Positions 58,333-64,000 of a DNA stretch of 64,000 nucleotides are shown one piece after another. The notes below the pieces were generated by a model that did no database searches, was not told the origin of the DNA, and was given only the letters and a program-made list of their open reading frames with translations. Origin of the DNA: Albimonas sp963977235. GTDB lineage: Bacteria; Pseudomonadota; Alphaproteobacteria; Rhodobacterales; Rhodobacteraceae. The translations under genes were made by a program, and so were the position numbers. Position 1 is the stretch's first letter. Each line of letters begins with the position of its first letter. The stretch covers positions 372,001-436,000 of the forward strand of contig NZ_CAXBOD010000001.1 in the NCBI RefSeq assembly GCF_963977235.1. The letters are read 5' to 3'.

Positions 58333-59628
58333 TTGCCCAAGGACACCGGAAAGAACGCCACGTTCACCATCGAGGGTCAGACCTACGAGTTCCCCGTCTA
58401 CTCGGGCACCCTGGGGCCGGACGTGGTCGACATCGGCAAGCTCTACGCGAAGGCCGACGTGTTCACCTTCGACCCGGGCTACACCTCGACCGGGTCCTGC
58501 GAATCGAAGATCACCTTCATCGACGGCGAAAAGGGCGAGCTGCTGTATCGCGGCTACCCGATCGACCAGCTGGCCGAGAAGTCCCACTACCTCGAGGTCT
58601 GCTACCTCCTCCTCTACGGAGAGCTGCCCACCAAGGCGCAGATGGAGGACTTCGAGACCCGCGTCACGAAGCACACCATGCTTCATGAGCAGATGAAGAA
58701 CTTCTACTCCGGCTTCCGCCGCGACGCCCACCCGATGGCGGTGGTCTGCGGCGTGGTCGGGGCTATGTCGGCCTTCTACCACGACTCGACCGACATCAAC
58801 GATCCCTGGCAGCGCGAAGTGGCGACCATCCGCCTGATCGCCAAGCTGCCGACGATCGTGGCCTGGGCCTTCAAGTACGCCGCGGGTCAGCCGATGATCT
58901 ATCCGCGCAACGACCTGACCTACGCCGAGAACTTCCTGCACATGTGCTTCTCGGTCCCGGCCGAGGAATACGAGGTGTCGCCGGTGCTGGCCAAGGCCAT
59001 GGACCGGATCTTCACCCTGCACGCCGATCACGAGCAGAACGCCTCGACCTCGACGGTGCGTCTGGCGGGCTCCTCGGGGGCCAACCCCTTCGCCTGCATC
59101 GCCGCGGGCGTCGCCTGCCTGTGGGGTCCCGCCCACGGCGGCGCCAACCAGGCCTGCCTGGAGATGCTGCGCGAGATCGGGACGGTCGACCAGATCCCGA
59201 CCTACATCAAGAAGGCCAAGGACAAGGACGATCCGTTCCGCCTGATGGGCTTCGGGCACCGCGTCTACAAGAACTTCGACCCTCGCGCGAAAGTGATGAA
59301 GGAGAGCGCCGACGAGGTGCTGGGCCTGCTGGGGATCGAGAACAACGAGACGCTGGCCGTCGCCAAGGAGCTCGAGAAGATCGCGCTCGAGGACGAGTAC
59401 TTCGTCGAGAAGAAGCTCTACCCGAACGTCGACTTCTACTCGGGCATCATCCTCGAGGCGATGGGCTTCCCCACCTCGATGTTCACGCCGATCTTCGCGC
59501 TGTCGCGCACGGTCGGCTGGATCTCGCAGTGGAAGGAGATGATGGAGGAGAGCGGGCGCATCGGCCGGCCCCGCCAGCTCTACACCGGCGCGGGCTTCCG
59601 CGACTACACGGACGTCGAGACCCGCTGA
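58333..59628 (+). CDS. gltA: Citrate synthase
   Basis: TCA-cycle entry enzyme of 431 residues. Catalytic residues are His233 (ADHEQNAS), His268 (GPAHGGANQ) and Asp316 (FDPRAKVMK), the expected triad. The hexameric NADH-sensitive type is suggested by the N-terminal beta domain (TFTIEGQTYEFPVYSGTLGPDVVDIG). The start is set at TTG 58333, because AGGGAGAG lies six to seven bases upstream and the protein then begins where homologues do; in-frame ATGs at 58279 and 58300 would add Arg-rich residues without a site. Followed by a good terminator. Confidence 0.95.
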   Translation: MPKDTGKNATFTIEGQTYEFPVYSGTLGPDVVDIGKLYAKADVFTFDPGYTSTGSCESKITFIDGEKGELLYRGYPIDQLAEKSHYLEVCYLLLYGELPTKAQMEDFETRVTKHTMLHEQMKNFYSGFRRDAHPMAVVCGVVGAMSAFYHDSTDINDPWQREVATIRLIAKLPTIVAWAFKYAAGQPMIYPRNDLTYAENFLHMCFSVPAEEYEVSPVLAKAMDRIFTLHADHEQNASTSTVRLAGSSGANPFACIAAGVACLWGPAHGGANQACLEMLREIGTVDQIPTYIKKAKDKDDPFRLMGFGHRVYKNFDPRAKVMKESADEVLGLLGIENNETLAVAKELEKIALEDEYFVEKKLYPNVDFYSGIILEAMGFPTSMFTPIFALSRTVGWISQWKEMMEESGRIGRPRQLYTGAGFRDYTDVETR

Positions 59629-59657
59629 ACCGGCGGCTCCCGCCCGAGACCCGATCG

Positions 59658-59687
59658 AAAGGCCTCCCCCCACGGGGAGGCCTTTTT
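59658..59687 (+). terminator. Intrinsic terminator of gltA
   Basis: AAAGGCCTCCCC / GGGGAGGCCTTT stem, CCAC loop, then two more T (five in a row), 30 bp after the gltA stop. Confidence 0.92.
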
Positions 59688-59839
59688 CGTGGGCGGAGGT
59701 GCCGCGTCGGGCGCGGCGCCGGTTTCGCGGTCGCGCGCGCGGCGCGTGGCGGGGGGAGGTGGGTGTGGCCAGGGGCCGGGCGGCGACGGCGCGCCGGAAC
59801 GGGGAGGGCGCTTCGGGAGCTCACCAGAGAACAGGCCCC

Positions 59840-60001
59840 GCGCCTGTCCTCCGCAGCCGTCCGTCGCTGAAGATGCCTGAGCGACTCGTCCGGCCCGTTC
59901 AAGGACAAGCCGCGCAAGCGCGGTCGCTGCGCGATCCTTGACCGGGCCGGACGAGTCGCTCTTTACGGCATCAGCGACGGACGGCTCCGGAGAACAGGCG
60001 C
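59840..60001. repeat. Large imperfect inverted repeat (arms about 66 bp, 29-bp centre)
   Basis: The left arm 59840-59905 and right arm 59935-60001 are reverse complements over nearly their whole length. Blocks GCCGTCCGTCGCTG and GAGCGACTCGTCCGGCCCG are exact in both, with a small indel between them and a few mismatches. The centre holds a second small hairpin (CCGCG-CAAG-CGCGG, 59910-59923). Transcribed in either direction it would fold into a rod of about 160 nt. There is no coding capacity, so it may be a miniature mobile element, a structured RNA or a processed repeat. Confidence 0.85.
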
Positions 60002-60054
60002 TTTCGGGGGGGCTTAGGCGGGGGCGCCCGGAGGAAGGGGGGGGCTGGTCAGCG

Positions 60055-60079
60055 AAAAGGGGCCCCCAAGGGAGGCCCC
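60055..60079 (-). terminator. Terminator of the small membrane protein gene at 60168
   Basis: On the minus strand, GGGGCCTCCC / GGGGGCCCC with one bulged base, followed by TTTT, about 90 bp after the stop. Confidence 0.7.
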
Positions 60080-60167
60080 GATCGAAGGGACGCGGGGTGC
60101 GCGTCGCGGTTCGGCCGGCCGGCTCGGCGAACCGGGCTCGGCCGGTCGCGGATCAGCTGATCCCCGT

Positions 60168-60380
60168 TCAGCTGATCACCGTGTAGCCGATGGCGATGAC
60201 CACCATCGCGGCGACGGCCAGGCCGAGCGAATTGCGCAGCACCCGCCAGACGCCGGTGGCCTCGGCCTGAGCGCCGCCGACCTCGGTCGGGTCGCTGGGA
60301 TCGTTCAGCTCGGGCTTGACCATATCGGGCACGTCCTCGCTGCGGGTCTCCGCGGCGGCGGGATCGTGAGTGCGGCTCAT
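60168..60380 (-). CDS. Small single-pass membrane protein
   Basis: A 70-residue protein: hydrophilic, acidic N-terminal 45 residues and one C-terminal membrane helix (LGLAVAAMVVIAIGYTVIS). AAAGGAGG lies before the ATG at 60380, one of the best ribosome-binding sites in the window. A 143-bp gap separates it from lpxB upstream. Function unknown; a tail-anchored-like topology is suggested. Confidence 0.75.
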   Translation of the reverse strand: MSRTHDPAAAETRSEDVPDMVKPELNDPSDPTEVGGAQAEATGVWRVLRNSLGLAVAAMVVIAIGYTVIS

Positions 60381-60523
60381 AGCGGCCTCCTTTCGTCTCC
60401 AGCTTCGTCGCTGTCCAGACGGGACGTAAGATGAAGCGGGGCGAGGGCAACTCACGCCTGCGTCAGAAACAATCCGTTGAAGCGGCGCGCGGCTGCGCGG
60501 ACTTCCGGCGCGGCCCGCGGGGC

Positions 60524-61729
60524 TCAGCCGCGCCGCGGGCCGCGCGCGGCGGCCGCGATCACCGAGCGGGCGGCGCGCGTCGAGGGCGGCTCTCCGTCCC
60601 GCCCCAGCAACGCCAGCGCCCGGTCGGCGGCGGAGAGCTGGGCGTCGCGCGCCGGCCCCGGCCCGAGCAGCGGGTCGAGCGCGGCGGCCACCTTGGCGGG
60701 GACCAGAAAGTGCTGGATGAACTCGGGCACCGCGCGCTCTTTCAGCAGCAGGTTCAGAAGGTTGGCGGTGTCGATCTTCAGCAGACGGCGGGCGATGACG
60801 GCGGTCAGCGGGTTCACCCGGTAGCCGATCACCTGCGGCACCCGCATCGCCGCCAGCTCCAGCGTCACCGTGCCCGAGGCCGCCAGCGCCGCGTCCGAGG
60901 CCGCCATGGCCGCGAACTTGCGCCGCTCCGCCTCGGCGGGGTCGAGGCCGCGGGGGTCGAGGACATGGGCCTCCACCGGCCAGGCGGCGGCCAGCTCGCG
61001 CGCCGCGTCGGCCACGCCGGCTGCGGCGGGCAGCACCACGGCGAGGTCGGGGTGGCGCTGCGCCAGCAGACCCAGCGCCTCGCCGAAGGGGGCGGCGAGG
61101 CGCGCGACCTCGCCGCGCCGCGAGCCGGGCATGACGCAGAGGAGGGGGCGGCCGGCGGCGCCGATCTGCGCCCGCACCGCGGCCTGCGCCTCGGCCGAGG
61201 GGCGGGGCAGGCGGCTGGCGGGGTGGCCGACGAAATCGCAGGTCATCCCCTCGGCCGTCATGTAGGGGGGCTCGAAGGGCAGCAGGGCCAGCACATGGTC
61301 GGTGTAGCGGGCCATCTTGCGCGCCCGCCCCGGCCGCCAGGCCCAGACCGAGGGCGCGACGTAGTGCACCGTGGTCAGGCCGGGGCATGCCGCGCGGGCC
61401 CGGCGCGCCACCCGCAGGCCGAAGGCGGGGCTGTCGATGGTCAGCAGCACGTCGGGCGCCCAGGCCGCGACGTCGGCCGCCGTCTCGTCCATGCGGGCGA
61501 GGATCGCGCGCAGGCGGGGCAGCACCTCGAACAGGCCCATCACCGCCAGCTCGTCGGAGGGGAACAGGCTGTGGAGCCCCTCGGCCTGCATCAGCTCTCC
61601 GCCGACGCCGCGGATCTCGAGGCCGCGGTCGCCCAGCTCCTCGCGCAGGGCGCGGATCAGGGGGGCGCCGAGACGGTCGCCGGAGGCCTCGCCGGCGACG
61701 AGGCAGACGCGGAGGGGGCGCGCGCTCAC
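60524..61729 (-). CDS. lpxB: Lipid-A-disaccharide synthase
   Basis: GT19-family enzyme of 401 residues that joins UDP-diacylglucosamine and lipid X to make the disaccharide core of lipid A at the inner membrane. It begins with LVAGEASGDRLGA and contains YVAPSVWAWRPGRARKMARYTDHVLALLPFEPP and MPGSRRGEV, all family hallmarks. It starts with GTG at 61729 overlapping the lpxI stop (GTGA). Last of the fabZ-lpxA-lpxI-lpxB series. Confidence 0.95.
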   Translation of the reverse strand: MSARPLRVCLVAGEASGDRLGAPLIRALREELGDRGLEIRGVGGELMQAEGLHSLFPSDELAVMGLFEVLPRLRAILARMDETAADVAAWAPDVLLTIDSPAFGLRVARRARAACPGLTTVHYVAPSVWAWRPGRARKMARYTDHVLALLPFEPPYMTAEGMTCDFVGHPASRLPRPSAEAQAAVRAQIGAAGRPLLCVMPGSRRGEVARLAAPFGEALGLLAQRHPDLAVVLPAAAGVADAARELAAAWPVEAHVLDPRGLDPAEAERRKFAAMAASDAALAASGTVTLELAAMRVPQVIGYRVNPLTAVIARRLLKIDTANLLNLLLKERAVPEFIQHFLVPAKVAAALDPLLGPGPARDAQLSAADRALALLGRDGEPPSTRAARSVIAAAARGPRRG

Positions 61730-62586
61730 GGGGCCTCGGGGGCGGTCTCTGGCGGGCGGGCCCAGAGGAACAGGCCGGCGGCGTCGGCGGCGGCGACGGT
61801 CTCCTCGCGGCCCAGCACCAGCACGCCGTCGGCGGCGAGGGCGATGCCGGCGAGCCCCGCCTCGGCGGCCCTGGCCACGGTGTCGGGGCCGATGGCGGGC
61901 AGGTCGAGGCGCCAGTCCTGGCCCGGCTTGGGCGCCTTGTAGAGCACGCCTTTCGCCTCCCCGGCCCGCAGCCGGGCGGGGACGCGGGCGACCTCGGAAA
62001 GGAGCGCGTCAGTGCCTGCGATCGCCTCGACGCCCAGGCACACGCCCGAGGCGACGACGGCGGCCTGGCCCACGTCGACGGCGCCCAGCGCCTCGACCAC
62101 CGCGGCGGCGCGGGCGGCGTCCTCGCGGTCGGCCTCGCCGGGTTGCACGGCGCCCAGCACCCCGGCGGGCGCCAGCAGGTCCTGCAGCAGCTCATGCGCG
62201 CCGACCATGCGGTAGCCCTCGTCCTCGAAGATCGAGGCGAAGCCGCGCAGCATCCCGTCGTCGCCCTTGCGCAGCAGGGTCAGGGCCTTGGCGATCAGCG
62301 CCAGGCCCTTCAGGTCGAGCCGCAGGGGATCGAGCTTCGGGCGGGCCATCGCGCCGGCGAAGCAGATCCGGTCGCAGCCCTTCGCCTTCAGCGCCTTGAA
62401 CAGGCGGCCGGGTTTCTCGAAGGGCAGGTCGAGCACGTCCATGCCCTCGGCCCAGGGGGCCTGCGTGCCCTCGAAGCGGACGATCAGCAGGGGCAGGCCG
62501 CGGCGGCGGCGATCCTCGGCGATCAGGCGGGGCAGGGCGCCGGTTCCGGCAACCAGGGCCAGCGCGCCCTCGGACCCGTCGGCCAC
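61726..62586 (-). CDS. lpxI: UDP-2,3-diacylglucosamine pyrophosphatase LpxI
   Basis: The alphaproteobacterial replacement for LpxH, 286 residues, hydrolysing UDP-2,3-diacylglucosamine to lipid X and UMP. The N-terminal domain starts ALVAGTGALPRLIAE, and the C-terminal domain holds the catalytic region (GVEAIAGTDALL; DLPAIGPDTV) with the conserved Asp in IGPDT. It starts with GTG at 62586, four bases after the lpxA stop, and overlaps lpxB. Substrate channelling with the adjacent enzymes is plausible. Confidence 0.93.
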   Translation of the reverse strand: MADGSEGALALVAGTGALPRLIAEDRRRRGLPLLIVRFEGTQAPWAEGMDVLDLPFEKPGRLFKALKAKGCDRICFAGAMARPKLDPLRLDLKGLALIAKALTLLRKGDDGMLRGFASIFEDEGYRMVGAHELLQDLLAPAGVLGAVQPGEADREDAARAAAVVEALGAVDVGQAAVVASGVCLGVEAIAGTDALLSEVARVPARLRAGEAKGVLYKAPKPGQDWRLDLPAIGPDTVARAAEAGLAGIALAADGVLVLGREETVAAADAAGLFLWARPPETAPEAP

Positions 62587-62590
62587 GCCG

Positions 62591-63394
62591 TCAGCCCCGC
62601 GGGGTGACGAAGTGGCGGGAGCTTTCGGCCAGCATGAAGCGGCAGACGTCGGCGGCGAGCGGGGTGGTCCAGCGTTCGGCCGCCTCGGCCGCGCGGGCGG
62701 CGACGCTGCCGGCGCCCTCGGTGAAGATGAAGTCCACCGCGGCGCGCAGGTCCGCGATATGCGCCCGCTCGGCCTTGGCGCGGCGCAGGCCGACCAGGTT
62801 CAGCCCGGCGAGCTGCGCCCGGTCGCCGGTGACCGAGCCATAGGGGATCACGTCGCGCTCGACCCCGGTCAGGCCGCCGACCATCGCGCCCCGGCCGATG
62901 CGCGAGTGCTGGTGGACGGCCGCGTTGCCGCCGATGATGGCGCGGTCCTCGACGATCACGTGGCCGCCGAGCGGGGCGTTGTTGGCCAGGATCACCCCGT
63001 TGCCGACGATGCAGTCGTGGCCGACATGGGTCGAGGCCATGAACAGGCAGCCGTCGCCGATCCGGGTCACGAACCCGCCCCCCTCGGTTCCGAGGTTCAT
63101 GGTCACGTGCTCGCGGATCATGTTTCGCGCGCCGATCTCGAGGCGGCTGTCCTCGCCGGCGTATTTCAGGTCCTGGGGCTGGGCGCCGAGCACGGCGAAG
63201 GGCCACACGCGGGTGCCCTCGCCGATGGTGGTGCGTCCCTCGACCACGACGTGGGAGCGCAGCTCGACCCCCGCGGCCAGCGAGACGCGGGCGCCGACCG
63301 TGCAGAACGGGCCGACCGTCGCGCCGGCGCCGATCTCGGCCCCGTCCTCGACGATCGCGGTGGGGTGGACGTTGGCCGAGGGATCCACGGCCAT
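62591..63394 (-). CDS. lpxA: UDP-N-acetylglucosamine acyltransferase
   Basis: First enzyme of lipid A synthesis, 267 residues, a left-handed beta-helix of hexapeptide repeats. PQDLKY, the catalytic His in STHVGHDC (about residue 122) and the C-terminal helical domain are visible. Start at ATG 63394, with AGGG six bases upstream; a TTG at 63400 that overlaps the fabZ stop is less likely. Two bases separate it from fabZ. Confidence 0.95.
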   Translation of the reverse strand: MAVDPSANVHPTAIVEDGAEIGAGATVGPFCTVGARVSLAAGVELRSHVVVEGRTTIGEGTRVWPFAVLGAQPQDLKYAGEDSRLEIGARNMIREHVTMNLGTEGGGFVTRIGDGCLFMASTHVGHDCIVGNGVILANNAPLGGHVIVEDRAIIGGNAAVHQHSRIGRGAMVGGLTGVERDVIPYGSVTGDRAQLAGLNLVGLRRAKAERAHIADLRAAVDFIFTEGAGSVAARAAEAAERWTTPLAADVCRFMLAESSRHFVTPRG

Positions 63395-63396
63395 GC

Positions 63397-63927
63397 TCAA
63401 CCCTGCCGCGATTTGTGGTCAGGCATCACGATCATCGCCGAGAAATCGGCCTCGGCGCAGATCTTGTCGTCCACCCAGGCCTCTCCCCAGAATTTCCAGA
63501 TCCGGCCGCGGCCGCGCAGGATCTTCACCCGCAGCTCCATCCGGTCGCCGGGCACCACCCGGTTGCGGAAGCGGCACTTGTCGAGCGTCATGAAGTAGAC
63601 CAGCAGATCCTGGCCCTCCATGCCCAGCGTGTCGACGACCAGCACGGCGGCGGTCTGGGCCATGGCCTCGACGATCAGCACGCCGGGCATGATCGGCTCG
63701 TCCGGGAAATGGCCGGTGAACTGCGGCTCGTTCATCGTGACCATCTTGATCCCGACGCAGCTGTCGCCCTTGACCATCTTCTCGACGCGGTCGACGAGGA
63801 GGAAGGGGTAGCGGTGGGGGATCATCCGCTGGATGCGGGAGATGTCGGCGGACCCGTATTCGGCCTGCGCGGGAGCGGTCGCGGCGTCGTCGATCGCCGG
63901 CGCGTCTGCGGAAGGGGTCTCGGTCAT
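63397..63927 (-). CDS. fabZ: 3-hydroxyacyl-[acyl-carrier-protein] dehydratase FabZ
   Basis: Hot-dog fold dehydratase of fatty acid synthesis, 176 residues. Catalytic His73 (GHFPDEPIMPG) and Glu87 (VLIVEAMAQ) are present, as is the HRYPFLLVDR opening. It has an N-terminal extension of about 25 residues rich in Ala and Asp. It competes with LpxA for 3-hydroxyacyl-ACP and is usually encoded beside it. The preceding lpxD would lie beyond the right edge; the last 73 bases show no complete gene. Confidence 0.95.
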   Translation of the reverse strand: MTETPSADAPAIDDAATAPAQAEYGSADISRIQRMIPHRYPFLLVDRVEKMVKGDSCVGIKMVTMNEPQFTGHFPDEPIMPGVLIVEAMAQTAAVLVVDTLGMEGQDLLVYFMTLDKCRFRNRVVPGDRMELRVKILRGRGRIWKFWGEAWVDDKICAEADFSAMIVMPDHKSRQG

Positions 63928-64000
63928 GTCCTGGCCCTGGCTGCGTCGTTCGGCGCTCCTGATTGCAGGACGGCCGCGTCAGGTCAAGTCGCGGGGGCCG

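Larger units (their letters stand above)
59629..60167. other. 539-bp non-coding region after gltA
   Basis: No gene supported. It contains the gltA terminator (59658-59687), a GC-rich stretch, the large inverted repeat (59840-60001), a purine-rich stretch (60003-60060) and the terminator of the leftward small membrane-protein gene (60055-60079). Confidence 0.6.

Noticed and set aside
60003..60054. Purine-rich G-run stretch as a possible G-quadruplex regulatory element
   Set aside because: It is irregular, lies between two terminators and affects no evident gene; GC-rich composition alone explains it.
60168..62195. A 675-codon minus-strand frame over lpxB and lpxI
   Set aside because: Only the last 70 codons (from 60380) form a gene; the remainder is an out-of-phase shadow rich in Pro/Arg.
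1..64000. tRNA, rRNA, CRISPR array, IS element or prophage
   Set aside because: I looked for T-loop motifs, regularly spaced repeats, transposase signatures and phage gene runs and found none that hold; only the isolated spike-like gene recalls a phage-derived system.

Overview
The window is a chromosomal segment of a high-GC (about 70 percent by eye) alphaproteobacterium, most likely of the order Rhodobacterales (Rhodobacteraceae/Paracoccaceae-like). This placement rests on gene content and order: oxyR divergent from katG, argH divergent from a TlpA thioredoxin, fabZ-lpxA-lpxI-lpxB, a TrgA-like membrane protein, a VPLPA-type C-terminal sorting signal, an isolated protein resembling a gene-transfer-agent spike base protein, and overwhelming G/C at third codon positions. 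Genus is not determinable from what I see. I found no rRNA, tRNA, CRISPR array, insertion sequence or prophage.

Layout. 1-1799: 5' part of katG and divergent oxyR. 1878-6672: an acyl-CoA hydratase-like gene, a CitE-like lyase, a thiolase and a class I fumarase. 6853-14008: one tightly overlapping operon with a NitT/TauT-type ABC importer, a GntR/UTRA regulator, an isocitrate-lyase/PEP-mutase-type lyase and a LeuCD-like hydro-lyase. It has a clear sigma70 promoter, and an inverted repeat sits over the predicted transcription start. 14059-20990: a LacI regulator and a divergent sugar/polyol operon (isomerase, Gfo/Idh/MocA dehydrogenase, RbsA/RbsC/RbsB-like transporter) with two LacI-type operators 32 bp apart. 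21081-26394: small EF-hand and lipoprotein genes, two paralogous SDRs, two exporters and a DUF1127 protein. 26547-29446: moaA, a LuxR solo and about 560 bp of structured non-coding DNA. 29447-35294: a LOG-family gene and a lysine-biosynthesis stretch (dapD ... dapE) enclosing four little-known genes. 35595-42568: a photolyase / FAD amine oxidase / DUF1365 / cyclopropane-synthase-like module, then TrgA-like and GPH-type membrane proteins. 42573-49865: a secreted choice-of-anchor A protein, pheS, argH with small membrane and lipoprotein partners, tlpA, a glycosyltransferase and the spike-like protein. 50143-53155: three YceI paralogues with a cytochrome b561. 53462-59628: 3-hydroxybutyryl-CoA dehydrogenase, comEC, gltX and gltA. 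59629-60167: non-coding DNA dominated by a large imperfect inverted repeat. 60168-63927: lipid A genes.

Main points of interest: (1) the 6853-14008 operon reads as uptake plus hydration/cleavage of a substituted maleate/malate-type acid, reminiscent of dimethylmalate chemistry, and may connect with the neighbouring CoA-lyase, hydratase and fumarase genes; (2) a roughly 160-bp imperfect inverted repeat after gltA; (3) a dispersed family of GC-rich palindromes sharing a five-base loop that begins with TC; (4) gltX with a sharp change in codon usage in its 3' third, suggesting allele mosaicism; (5) a photolyase/lipid-modification module that resembles the singlet-oxygen regulon of Rhodobacter.
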